This document shows positions 8,296-16,875 of a DNA stretch of 53,895 nucleotides, piece by piece (within the stretch, counting starts at the first letter, position 1; each line of letters starts with the position of its first letter). The notes beneath the pieces were generated by a model that saw only the letters and a list, made by a program, of their open reading frames with translations, did not search any database and had not been told where the DNA came from. The position numbers and the translations under genes were made by a program. Origin of the DNA: Clostridium grantii DSM 8605 (GTDB lineage: Bacteria; Bacillota; Clostridia; Clostridiales; Clostridiaceae); the NCBI RefSeq assembly GCF_900129965.1, contig NZ_FQXM01000025.1, positions 1 through 53,895 on the forward strand, given 5' to 3'.

Positions 8296-9501
8296 ATGGA
8301 AATTTTAGATCAAAGTAAAATAAAAACTAATAATAAAAAAAGAGTAATAAAGCTACTTTCCGAAGAAAGAAGTTTAACTAAAAATAAAGTTGCTAAAATT
8401 CTAGATATAAGTATTCCAACAGTAACAACAATTGTGAACGAATTGATGTTGGAGGGAATATGTCAAGAGGGTGGAACAGCTACCTCTACTGGAGGTAGAA
8501 AGCCAGTTATAATCGAGTTTCTACCAGATTCTAGATATTCAATCGGTGTAGAACTTAGAAAGAAATATATAAAAGTCATTCTTACTAACTTAGATAGTAA
8601 GATTATTTCGTACATAAAAAGTGATTTAAATGTAATTGATGGGGATATTGTGATAAACAGTATTCAAGAAAATATTGATAAAATACTTTGCGAATCGGGC
8701 ATCGACAAAGAAAAAGTGTTGGGTATGGGAATATCTCTTCCGGGAACAATAAATGAAAAAGATTTAAAACTTGAAGTTGCTGCAAATTTTCGTTTGAAGA
8801 ACCTTGAATTTAAACAACTACAAGAGTATTTTAATATACCGGTATATTTAGAAAATGAGGCAAATGCAGGAGCACTAGGAGAATTTATATTAGGAGCTGC
8901 AAGAGATTTGAAAAATTTCATATATATATCTGTAACAGAAGGTATTGGTGGTGGACTTATAATTGATAAAAAGATTTATAAGGGTAAAGACCATCGTGCC
9001 GGAGAGATAGGACATATGACTATAAATAAACATGGAAGACAGTGTAATTGTGGTAAAAAAGGTTGCTGGGAAACATATGCATCAACTAGGGCATTATTAA
9101 ACACGTTTAATGATGCTTTAAGTGAAATTAATAAAGATGAAATAATTGAATATAAAATTAGCTTAAAAGAAATTATAAATAAATATAATGATAAAGATGA
9201 TATAGCAATAAAAATTATTCATGAATATATTGAAGATTTAGCATTAGGAATGCAAAATCTCATGTATATATTCAATCCAGATAATATTGTCATTGGTGGA
9301 GATATAAGTGTGTACGAAGAAAGTTTGTTAAAAAGAATTAAGAAAAAGGTTTATGAGAATAATGAATTTTATTCAGAAGAAGATGTGAGAATTCAATTTT
9401 CTAAATTAAAAGATGACTCTAATGTTGTAGGAGCGTCAATACTACCAATTAATGAAAGTTTTGGGTTTGGAAAAATATCTTCAGAAATAAATCTTAATTA
9501 A
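8296..9501 (+). CDS. xylR: ROK-family transcriptional repressor, probable XylR
   Basis: 401 residues. The N-terminal winged helix (about 15-65; KNKVAKILDISIPTVTTIVN) is followed by a ROK sugar-kinase-like domain. That domain has ENEANAGALGE, EGIGGGLI, EIGHM and the zinc-binding CNCGKKGCW (Cys250, 252, 257). The family binds operators near xyl genes and releases them when xylose binds. Placement between xylA and xylB supports a xylose role; this order means the repressor is co-transcribed with its targets. ATG start with GGTGATAAG upstream. Confidence 0.9.
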   Translation: MEILDQSKIKTNNKKRVIKLLSEERSLTKNKVAKILDISIPTVTTIVNELMLEGICQEGGTATSTGGRKPVIIEFLPDSRYSIGVELRKKYIKVILTNLDSKIISYIKSDLNVIDGDIVINSIQENIDKILCESGIDKEKVLGMGISLPGTINEKDLKLEVAANFRLKNLEFKQLQEYFNIPVYLENEANAGALGEFILGAARDLKNFIYISVTEGIGGGLIIDKKIYKGKDHRAGEIGHMTINKHGRQCNCGKKGCWETYASTRALLNTFNDALSEINKDEIIEYKISLKEIINKYNDKDDIAIKIIHEYIEDLALGMQNLMYIFNPDNIVIGGDISVYEESLLKRIKKKVYENNEFYSEEDVRIQFSKLKDDSNVVGASILPINESFGFGKISSEINLN

Positions 9502-9519
9502 AATTGTGAGGTGTATTAT

Positions 9520-11034
9520 ATGAATTTTTTAGGAGTTGATTTAGGAACTTCTTCAGTTAAAATCGTAATTATGGACAAACAGGGAAACATTGTAGATAGC
9601 ATTTCAAAAGAATATCCTGTATATTTTCCCAAAAACGGATGGGCTGAGCAAGAACCAACTGATTGGTGGAATGCAACTTTAAATGGAATAAAAGAATTAG
9701 TAGCTAAATCAGAAGTAGATGGAGAATCTATTAAAGGGATAGGATTTAGTGGTCAAATGCATGGATTAGTAATGTTAGATGAAGAAGGTAACTCTTTAAG
9801 ACCAGCATTATTATGGTGTGACCAAAGAACTCAAGAAGAGTGTGATTATTTAAATAATGAAATAGGAAGAGAAAAAATCTCAAAGTATACAGGAAATATG
9901 GCTTTAACAGGATTTACAGCTCCAAAGGTTTTATGGGTTAAGAAGCATGAGAGAGAATTGTTTGATAAAGCAGCTCATATGTTATTACCAAAAGACTACA
10001 TAAGCTATAAATTGACTGGTGAATTTGCTACAGATGTTTCTGATGCATCAGGTACTTTAATGTTCGATGTTGAGAACAGAACTTGGTCAAAAGAAATGAT
10101 TGAGATACTTGGTATTGATGAAAAAGTTTTGCCTAAAATTTATGAATCTTGGGAAGTGACAGGCAAATTAACTAAAGAAGTAGCTGACTACACTGGGCTA
10201 TCTGTGGATACCGTAGTAGTAGGCGGAGCAGGAGATCAAGCAGCAGGAGCAGTAGGTACTGGAACTGTTGATACTGGAATTGTATCAGTTGCTTTAGGAA
10301 CTTCAGGGGTTGTATTTGCAAGTAGTGATAATTATTCTGTAGATGATAATAATAGATTGCATTCCTTCTGTCATGCCAATGGTAAATTTCATCAAATGGG
10401 AGTTATGTTATCAGCAGCTGCAAGTTTAAAGTGGTGGGTTGATAATGTAAATAAAGATGTTGATTTTGAAGGTTATGATGATTTATTCTTAAAATTAATT
10501 GATGAAGCTGATAAAGCTGAAATTGGTGGAAAAGGATTATTGTTCTTACCATATTTAATGGGAGAAAGAACTCCTCATAGTGATCCAGATGCTAGAGGAA
10601 CTTTTATAGGAATGGGAATGACTCATGAAAGAGGACATATGACTAGAGCAATACTTGAAGGAGTGTGCTATGGTTTGAGAGATTCTCTTGAAATTCTAAG
10701 AGACTTAAATGTTCCAATAGAAGCTGTAAGAGTAAGTGGTGGTGGAGCTAAAAGCAAGCTTTGGAAACAAATTCTTGCAGATGTGTTTAATGTTAAGGTT
10801 CAAACTATTAATTCAAAAGAAGGCCCAGCATACGGTGGAGCAATACTTGCTGCAGTAGGATGTGGATTATATAATTCTGTTGATGAAGCTTGCGAAGCTT
10901 TAATAAAAGTTACTGAAACAGTGGAGCCTATTCAAGAAAATGTTGAGAAGTATAATGAATACTATAATGTTTATAAAGATATGTATGGTATTTTAAAAGA
11001 TAGCTTTAAGAAAATTAGTATGTTGGATAAATAA
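9520..11034 (+). CDS. xylB: Xylulokinase
   Basis: 504 residues from ATG 9520, chosen because AGGTG (9509-9513) is ideally spaced for it; an in-frame GTG at 9511 overlaps that ribosome site. FGGY kinase fold: phosphate-binding GVDLGTSSVK at the N-terminus, GFSGQMHGLVML for the sugar, and GGAGDQAAGAVG with catalytic Asp239. It phosphorylates D-xylulose to xylulose 5-phosphate for the pentose phosphate pathway. It starts 18 nt after the ROK gene stop, so it belongs to the same operon. Confidence 0.95.
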   Translation: MNFLGVDLGTSSVKIVIMDKQGNIVDSISKEYPVYFPKNGWAEQEPTDWWNATLNGIKELVAKSEVDGESIKGIGFSGQMHGLVMLDEEGNSLRPALLWCDQRTQEECDYLNNEIGREKISKYTGNMALTGFTAPKVLWVKKHERELFDKAAHMLLPKDYISYKLTGEFATDVSDASGTLMFDVENRTWSKEMIEILGIDEKVLPKIYESWEVTGKLTKEVADYTGLSVDTVVVGGAGDQAAGAVGTGTVDTGIVSVALGTSGVVFASSDNYSVDDNNRLHSFCHANGKFHQMGVMLSAAASLKWWVDNVNKDVDFEGYDDLFLKLIDEADKAEIGGKGLLFLPYLMGERTPHSDPDARGTFIGMGMTHERGHMTRAILEGVCYGLRDSLEILRDLNVPIEAVRVSGGGAKSKLWKQILADVFNVKVQTINSKEGPAYGGAILAAVGCGLYNSVDEACEALIKVTETVEPIQENVEKYNEYYNVYKDMYGILKDSFKKISMLDK

Positions 11035-11099
11035 TTGTTATTTAAAGATATAGGATTCCCCCCAGGAAATCTAGAATCTATTTATAAATATTAATAATA

Positions 11100-11140
11100 A
11101 GCCATATCATAATGAAATTCATTGTGATATGGCTTGTTTT
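11100..11140 (+). terminator. Terminator of the xyl operon
   Basis: AGCCATATCA pairs with TGATATGGCT around a partly paired AATGAA/TTCATT core, followed by TGTTTTGTTATTTTT. Confidence 0.85.
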
Positions 11141-11228
11141 GTTATTTTTAGCTTTATTATAACGGTGTAAAATGTGATTTGAATTGTAGTAATAGGGATA
11201 TTTTGTTACAAAATTATATTAGAATATA

Positions 11229-11262
11229 TTGACAATGAAAACAAGTTATGTTATCTTATAAT
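11229..11262 (+). promoter_or_regulatory. Probable promoter of the DMT transporter
   Basis: TTGACA (11229-11234), 16 nt, then TTATCT (11251-11256); TATAAT immediately follows at 11257-11262 but at 22-nt spacing. Transcription would start just upstream of, or within, the inverted repeat at 11266-11280. Confidence 0.5.
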
Positions 11263-11265
11263 AGT

Positions 11266-11280
11266 GTTCAAATAATGAAC
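11266..11280 (+). repeat. Operator-like inverted repeat GTTCA-N5-TGAAC
   Basis: GTTCA (11266-11270), AATAA, TGAAC (11276-11280), just after the -10 region, where a repressor would block transcription. Confidence 0.45.
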
Positions 11281-11294
11281 GAAGTTGTTATAGG

Positions 11295-11337
11295 TTAATA
11301 GAGTTTACTAATATGGATTTAATAGAATTAACTAATA
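11295..11337 (+). repeat. Two 19-bp direct repeats in the DMT leader
   Basis: TTAATAGAGTTTACTAATA (11295-11313) and TTAATAGAATTAACTAATA (11319-11337): 17 of 19 identical, 24-bp period, about two helical turns. This spacing suits a cooperatively bound regulator. Confidence 0.5.
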
Positions 11338-11389
11338 ACTAAAAAGTAACTTTGAAATTATTATGTAAGAAAATGAGGAGAGTGTAGGA

Positions 11390-12406
11390 ATGTTTAGTAA
11401 AAAGGGTAATTTTATAGGGTTAATGTCGGGGTTGACTTGGGCAGTATATACGGTAATATTATACACAGTATTAAATTTATATGTAAATGCAAAAGGAGAT
11501 TTGTTAAGTTTAAAAGGGATTATGTTAATTTTAATTACAACTGTTTTGATTTCTTTAGTAGATTTGTTTTTTAATGTTGTATTTGAAATATTTGTGCTAA
11601 GTAAGAAAAATCTTATACATGAGTTTAAAAGTGTATTTTTTTCTAAGAATGGATTTAGAATAATTCCAGCAGCTATATTAGCAGGTCCATTTGGACTAAT
11701 ACCTTATGCAATCGTTAGTACTATTTCAGCACCGGTAGCAGGAGCATTTTCAGCATTATATCCTGTGGTAGGAGCTGTGGCATCCTATTTAGTTTTTAAA
11801 GAAAGATTGTCAAAACCAAAGATTATTGGAGGTATAATTGCTATTTTAGGTGTTATGGTAACATATCAATTACAAACAGTTAGTTTAGTTGTATATATAA
11901 TAGCATTGATACCAGCTTTTGGGTGGGGATTAGAAGCTATTTTTGGTTATAAGTTAATAAAGGATGAGATAAATCCAATTGTAACAATTACCTTAAGACA
12001 TATTTATTCATTTTTTATCTTAGGTATATGTTTAATAGTATTTTTGGTTTTCAGTGGAGAGTACTCATATATAATTAAATTTTATAGCGGAATTCAATTT
12101 TCGGAAGTGGCGTCAATTATGAATGTTGCATTCATATGGCCAGTTTTTGTATTAGGATCTTTCATAGGTGGAGCATCATATATTTTATGGTATGTTTCAA
12201 TGAAGTATATAAGCGTAGCGCCTGCAATGATTTTAAATATTACTTACGTATTATGGATACCACTAATATTACTATTGCCACCTTTTTCACAACAAATTTC
12301 AACTAATGTTTTATTAGGGTGTATTATAGTTTTTCTTGGTACAAGTTTGGTTATAGTTGGAGATAATATAAAAGTTAGAACCAGTAAGGAAGTTATGGAA
12401 GGATAG
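11390..12406 (+). CDS. EamA-like DMT-superfamily transporter
   Basis: 338 residues with about ten hydrophobic segments in two halves. The first half ends with the EamA signature (APVAGAFSALYPVVGAVASYLVFKERLSKPKIIGGIIAILGVMVT). The second half repeats the fold and ends with FLGTSLVIVGDNI. These carriers export or import small metabolites across the cytoplasmic membrane; the substrate is not predictable. Unusual is a longer loop after the second segment (about residues 62-95). ATG start with GAGGAG upstream. It is a single-gene unit with its own promoter, repeats and terminator. Confidence 0.85.
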   Translation: MFSKKGNFIGLMSGLTWAVYTVILYTVLNLYVNAKGDLLSLKGIMLILITTVLISLVDLFFNVVFEIFVLSKKNLIHEFKSVFFSKNGFRIIPAAILAGPFGLIPYAIVSTISAPVAGAFSALYPVVGAVASYLVFKERLSKPKIIGGIIAILGVMVTYQLQTVSLVVYIIALIPAFGWGLEAIFGYKLIKDEINPIVTITLRHIYSFFILGICLIVFLVFSGEYSYIIKFYSGIQFSEVASIMNVAFIWPVFVLGSFIGGASYILWYVSMKYISVAPAMILNITYVLWIPLILLLPPFSQQISTNVLLGCIIVFLGTSLVIVGDNIKVRTSKEVMEG

Positions 12407-12413
12407 ATATATT

Positions 12414-12460
12414 TAGAAGACCTGATAGAGTTTGTGAACAGATATCTATCGGGTCTTCTA
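12414..12460. terminator. Bidirectional terminator between convergent genes
   Basis: TAGAAGACCTGATAG (12414-12428) and CTATCGGGTCTTCTA (12446-12460) pair over 15 bp with one G-T pair. It lies between the stop codons of the DMT gene and the SpoIID-like gene. Confidence 0.7.
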
Positions 12461-12476
12461 TTTGCCTTAGATAAAA

Positions 12477-14267
12477 TCAATATAGCTTTTCAAGTTCAGT
12501 ATCTTTATAATAAATGCTCAAAATATGGTTATACTTATAACCGTTTTGGCTAAGATACATAGCACCATATTGGCTCATACCCACACCATGCCCAAATCCT
12601 CCACCGTAAACGGTGAAATTATTCTCTTTTTTTTCAACTGAAAAGAAAGAAGAGGGTAGAGTACTCCAAAGTTCTAGTTGTGAGCTATCTCTTCTTTCTA
12701 TATTTATTGTAGAAGAAATTATATCAGCTCCATTGTTAAAGCACCTACGAATATTATTATCTTTTCTTATGTTTATAGTAACTTCTTTAAATATAAAAGA
12801 AATCTCTATAACATTACCGCCTTCACTTCTTTCTAAAACTATAATATCTTTTAACTCGCTTAATTCTGTAGGAAAATCATTTTTTTCTTTTCCGTTAGCA
12901 AAGATTTTCATATATTCTCTTGAATTTTCAAAATTATAAACAAGGCTTTTCTTAAAGATTTCTACCAATTCGCTTTGAGAAAAATTTATTTTCCATCTGA
13001 AGTAGGGGGAAAGACTATCATAGGATTGCAATTCTTCATTTTTATAGAAGTTCAACCAATCTTCTTCACTCATAGGTTTTAGTATTTTTGATTCCATAAA
13101 ATTATTAGTAGTTAAATATGGGATGTTAGTAGGGTCGCTATCTAGTCTAAACCAAATATTATTAAAGTCTGCACCATAACCAGAAGAGGTGGAATAATAT
13201 TTTGCATCAATAGGTTTGTTATTAAAAAGTAAAACTTGGCCCTCTGTTTCATTAACAGCTTGGGTTGTTAAATCTTTTAAGGGGGTATTATTATACACTT
13301 GGCACTTGGTGCTATCATCTACGTGAAAACCTAAATATGCATATCTGTTATTTAACATATCTGAAATTGCATAAGTTCGTGCAGCTACTGCTTGACATTT
13401 TAAGGAATCTAAACCTCCAGTAGTAGGCATCTCAGAAGGAACAACTCTTTTAAGATATTCTTCTGTTGCTAGTTCATTGATTAAGATAATACCCTTTGGT
13501 GTTGGATAAAGTTCTAGCGTATCAGTATAGTCTGCATTGAATTTTGGCCAACCTCTAGTTATTTCGTTAATGGTAAATTTAGTACCTATTAAATACGTTC
13601 TTTTATCAAATTGGTAGGGTTCTTTATCTGTGGTTATGAGGATGGATTCGGTATTGTATGTTACGGTCAACAAGGAATCTTTGGGCAAGTCTAGTTCTTT
13701 ATTTTCTAGATAATTTATTAATTTTGTATCTTCAAGGCATTTGATAGTTAGATTTTCATGATAGATGGACTTAAAAGAATTATCAGAAATAGCCACTCTC
13801 ATTTTTGAATAATTCATAGGATAAATCAAAAAGGTTTGAAGAAATCCATTTTTATTATAAAAGGTTTCAATATTTTCTTTACCTACAATCAAGTCTTTTG
13901 ATGTGCATAAAGAAATTTCATTATTTTCATCTATTTTATAAAAATATGAAGATGTGTCTAAGGCTACAGAGCCTTCGTGTTCCAACTCGTAGGAATTTTC
14001 TTTTTTTACCATTATTCTTTCTTTGATTGGAATTTGTATTTCTAAGTTGTAGGTTTTAAAAAAGTTATAAGTACAATTTATAACTTGGTATTTTTCTAGA
14101 GAATTGCTAGTACTTCTTATATGTATAGACTTTCCGGTGTTTAAAATTTCATATTTGCCATTTGTAGTTTTTACATAAATGCCATTTTCTATGGTTTTTG
14201 GGTAAAATAAATACAATAAGATAAAAAATAAAATAATAAAAATACTTGGGTAGATAAATTTTTTCAT
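12477..14267 (-). CDS. SpoIID/LytB-domain protein, membrane-anchored
   Basis: 596 residues. One N-terminal membrane segment (about 5-23), an extracytoplasmic region of about 230 residues that I do not recognise, then the SpoIID domain from about 255. That domain has LATEEYLKRVVPSEMP (Glu279, the expected lytic residue), LKCQAVAARTYA, and the closing GGGFGHGVGMSQYGA near 565-580. SpoIID-type enzymes are lytic transglycosylases acting on peptide-stripped glycan. It is much longer than SpoIID itself (about 340 residues) and not beside spoIIIAA-type genes, so it is probably a vegetative or accessory LytB relative. ATG start with AAGGAG upstream on the minus strand. Confidence 0.85.
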   Translation of the reverse strand: MKKFIYPSIFIILFFILLYLFYPKTIENGIYVKTTNGKYEILNTGKSIHIRSTSNSLEKYQVINCTYNFFKTYNLEIQIPIKERIMVKKENSYELEHEGSVALDTSSYFYKIDENNEISLCTSKDLIVGKENIETFYNKNGFLQTFLIYPMNYSKMRVAISDNSFKSIYHENLTIKCLEDTKLINYLENKELDLPKDSLLTVTYNTESILITTDKEPYQFDKRTYLIGTKFTINEITRGWPKFNADYTDTLELYPTPKGIILINELATEEYLKRVVPSEMPTTGGLDSLKCQAVAARTYAISDMLNNRYAYLGFHVDDSTKCQVYNNTPLKDLTTQAVNETEGQVLLFNNKPIDAKYYSTSSGYGADFNNIWFRLDSDPTNIPYLTTNNFMESKILKPMSEEDWLNFYKNEELQSYDSLSPYFRWKINFSQSELVEIFKKSLVYNFENSREYMKIFANGKEKNDFPTELSELKDIIVLERSEGGNVIEISFIFKEVTINIRKDNNIRRCFNNGADIISSTINIERRDSSQLELWSTLPSSFFSVEKKENNFTVYGGGFGHGVGMSQYGAMYLSQNGYKYNHILSIYYKDTELEKLY

Positions 14268-14351
14268 AGAATTTCTCCTTCCATACTAATATAATTATAG
14301 TATATTGAATATTTTATACCATTAGAATTTTAAATTTTTTAAAATTTAAAA

Positions 14352-14380
14352 TTGACGTTAGAGAATATGGTATATTATAT
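14352..14380 (+). promoter_or_regulatory. Possible promoter of the GNAT gene
   Basis: TTGACG (14352-14357), 17 nt, TTATAT (14375-14380), in the intergenic region shared with the divergent SpoIID-like gene. Confidence 0.4.
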
Positions 14381-14412
14381 TAGTATAAATTAGATTAGTA
14401 AAAGGAGTACAG

Positions 14413-14916
14413 ATGGAAGAAGATAATGAAATATGGAAAATTTATAAAGAAAGTTTTCCGGAAAATCAACGTAGAAATGTACAAAACCAAAAAAGAATAC
14501 AGAAAAATCCTTTATATAAGTTGCAACCGATATATCTTAAAGATAAAATAATTGCGTTTATTGCCCTTTGGGAATTTCAAAATTTTATTTTTGTGGAGCA
14601 TTTTGCTGTAAAAAAAGAGTTTAGAGGAAAAGGATATGGAACAAAAATACTTAAAGAAACTATACAAAAATATTCTAAAAAAATAATTTTGGAAACAGAA
14701 AAACCAGATACTTTTTTAGCAGAAAAAAGAATTAAATTTTATGAAAATTTAAAATTCAATATTAATAAGTATGAATACTATCAACCAGCATATAATGAGA
14801 ATACTGAAAGTGTGGAATTATACATAATGTCATATCCCAGTGAAATAAATCAGGTGGAATTTGAAGAAATTAGGGAAAAATTGTACAATGCAGTGTATGA
14901 GTATAAAACTCAGTAA
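14413..14916 (+). CDS. GNAT-family N-acetyltransferase
   Basis: 167 residues. Acetyl-CoA loop RGKGYGTKIL (about 73-82), preceded by VEHFAVKKEFRG, the usual beta4-alpha3 pattern; FYENLKFN is a typical C-terminal GNAT motif. The acceptor is unknown. ATG start with AAGGAG upstream. It precedes the epimerase-like gene by about 35 nt, so the two are probably co-transcribed. Confidence 0.85.
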   Translation: MEEDNEIWKIYKESFPENQRRNVQNQKRIQKNPLYKLQPIYLKDKIIAFIALWEFQNFIFVEHFAVKKEFRGKGYGTKILKETIQKYSKKIILETEKPDTFLAEKRIKFYENLKFNINKYEYYQPAYNENTESVELYIMSYPSEINQVEFEEIREKLYNAVYEYKTQ

Positions 14917-14950
14917 ACTATAAATAATGATAATAAGGAGTGTTACAATC

Positions 14951-15814
14951 ATGATAGAAACAATAAAGAATGAATTTTTAAGTGTATCAGTTAAAAACCA
15001 TGGAGCTGAACTTTGCAGTCTAAAATCCTTAAAAAATAATAAAGAATATTTATGGCAAGCAGATCCACAATATTGGGGAAAACACTCACCTATATTATTT
15101 CCTATAATAGGATTTTTAAAAGATAATGAATATATTTACCAAGGTAATAAGTATGAAATCTCAAAACATGGATTTGCAAGGGATTATGAATTTCAATTGG
15201 TAGAAAAACATGATAATATGCTTAAATATATTTTTAATAGTGATGAAAATACATTGAAAAAATATCCATTTAATTTTGAATTATACATAATTTATACCTT
15301 AAATGATGAGAAATTAGATATTTCTTATGAGGTGAAAAATAAAGATAACAAACAAATGTATTTTTCAATAGGCGCACATCCCGCTTTTAATTGCAATATT
15401 TATGAAGGAGATAAATATTTAGAATTCGAAGAAAAAGAAACTTTAGATAGTTATATTACAAATTTAAAAAATGGACTTATGGAAAAAGGCAAAAATCCAA
15501 TTTTAGAAAATGAAAAAGAACTATTATTAACTTATGATTTATTTAAAGAAGATGCCCTTATTTTTGATAATATAAAATCAAATTCAATTTCTATAAGAGA
15601 TGATAAAACAGGTGAAAAAGTAAAAGTTTCAATAAAAGGTTTTCCATATTTGGGAATTTGGACACCAGAAGCACCTTTTATTTGCATAGAACCCTGGTAT
15701 GGATTACCTGATACTGTAGATTCAAATAAACAATTGAAGGATAAAATAGGAATAGAAAAATTAGAGGGTAACAAAACATTTAAAGCTAATTATCAAGTAG
15801 AAATTATTTGTTAA
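14951..15814 (+). CDS. Aldose 1-epimerase family protein (LacX-like)
   Basis: 287 residues from ATG 14951, which follows AAGGAG (14935-14940); an earlier in-frame ATG at 14927 lies before that site. Galactose-mutarotase fold: NHGAELCSLK at the N-terminus, HGFARDYEF, SIGAHPAFNC carrying the conserved His, and PYLGIWTPE with FICIEPWYGLPD near the end. Such LacX-like proteins act on aldose or hexose-6-phosphate anomers. The substrate is not certain. Confidence 0.85.
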   Translation: MIETIKNEFLSVSVKNHGAELCSLKSLKNNKEYLWQADPQYWGKHSPILFPIIGFLKDNEYIYQGNKYEISKHGFARDYEFQLVEKHDNMLKYIFNSDENTLKKYPFNFELYIIYTLNDEKLDISYEVKNKDNKQMYFSIGAHPAFNCNIYEGDKYLEFEEKETLDSYITNLKNGLMEKGKNPILENEKELLLTYDLFKEDALIFDNIKSNSISIRDDKTGEKVKVSIKGFPYLGIWTPEAPFICIEPWYGLPDTVDSNKQLKDKIGIEKLEGNKTFKANYQVEIIC

Positions 15815-15866
15815 ATGAGATTAATAAAATTACATTATTAAGTTTAAATAAAAGGAGTGCTTTCCA

Positions 15867-16862
15867 ATGACGTATTTATTACAACCATTAACGACAGGAA
15901 ATTTAACTTTGAAGAATCGTTTGATTATGCCGCCTATGGCTACTTCAAAAGCAGAAGTGGATGGAAAGGTAAGTAAAGAAATATTAGATTATTATGAAGA
16001 AAAATCAAAAGGTGGATATATATCTTTAATAATAATTGAACATAGTTTTATTATTCAAAGAGGTAAAGCAAATCATAATCAGCTTTCTGTAGCAGATAAA
16101 AGCATGTTAGAAGGGTTGAAACTTATTGCTGAAGTTATTCACAAAAATGGTTCAAAGGCTGTTATGCAAATAAATCATGCAGGAAGTGCTACTAATGAAG
16201 AAATCACAGGACTATATTCAGTGGGGCCTTCTGGGGTAGTTAATCCAAGAAGAGACATTCTTCCAAAGGAACTTACAGAGGAAGAAATACATCAGATAGT
16301 GTTAGAGTTTACTGATGCGGCTTTGTTGGTAAAAGAAGCAGGTTTTGATGGAGTGGAAATTCATTCTGCTCATGGATATTTGTTGAATCAATTTTTCTCG
16401 CCTTTAACTAATAAAAGAGAAGATCAGTATGGTGGAATAATTCAAAATAGAATTAAAATACATCTAGAAGTTATAAAATCTATTCGAAAAGCTGTTGGTA
16501 AAGATTTTACGGTTTTGTTGCGTTTAGGAGCAGCAGATTATTTAGAAGGTGGAACTACAATTGAAGATAGTAAAGTAGCGGCAATAGAATTTGAAAAAGC
16601 TGGAGTTGATATTCTAGATATTTCTGGTGGGTTCAATGGGTTCATGATTCTAGAAAACAATGAACAAGGATACTTTCAAGAACTTTCAAATGAAATTAAG
16701 AAGATTGTAAATATTCCAGTTATATTAACAGGTGGTATTACTGAACCAGAAGCGGCAGAAAAGTTATTGATGGATGAAAAGGCAGATTTGATAGGTGTTG
16801 GAAGAGCTATATATAAAGATTCGACTTGGGCTGAGAAAACTATTAAAAGTTTGAATTCTTAA
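15867..16862 (+). CDS. NADH:flavin oxidoreductase / old yellow enzyme family, single domain
   Basis: 331 residues, TIM barrel with FMN features: LKNRLIMPPMAT at the N-terminus, MQINHAG, GVEIHSAHGYLLNQFFSP, NKREDQYGG, VLLRLGA and VGVGRAIYKD. It lacks the C-terminal Fe-S/NAD domain of 2,4-dienoyl-CoA reductases, so it is a short ene-reductase-type enzyme. Substrate unknown. AAAAGGAG precedes the ATG. The penicillin-binding protein gene begins 13 nt after its stop. Confidence 0.9.
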   Translation: MTYLLQPLTTGNLTLKNRLIMPPMATSKAEVDGKVSKEILDYYEEKSKGGYISLIIIEHSFIIQRGKANHNQLSVADKSMLEGLKLIAEVIHKNGSKAVMQINHAGSATNEEITGLYSVGPSGVVNPRRDILPKELTEEEIHQIVLEFTDAALLVKEAGFDGVEIHSAHGYLLNQFFSPLTNKREDQYGGIIQNRIKIHLEVIKSIRKAVGKDFTVLLRLGAADYLEGGTTIEDSKVAAIEFEKAGVDILDISGGFNGFMILENNEQGYFQELSNEIKKIVNIPVILTGGITEPEAAEKLLMDEKADLIGVGRAIYKDSTWAEKTIKSLNS

Positions 16863-16875
16863 ACGGGGGTGTAAA

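Larger units (their letters stand above)
11035..11389 (+). other. 355-bp gene-free interval: xyl terminator, then promoter and repeats for the DMT transporter
   Basis: No coding frame is convincing here. The stretch holds the xylB terminator (11100-11140), a TTGACA-type promoter, a GTTCA/TGAAC inverted repeat and two 19-bp direct repeats, listed separately. I recognised no riboswitch fold. Confidence 0.6.

Noticed and set aside
11263..11389. Riboswitch in the DMT transporter leader
   Set aside because: I saw no recognisable aptamer or terminator/antiterminator pair; only inverted and direct repeats.
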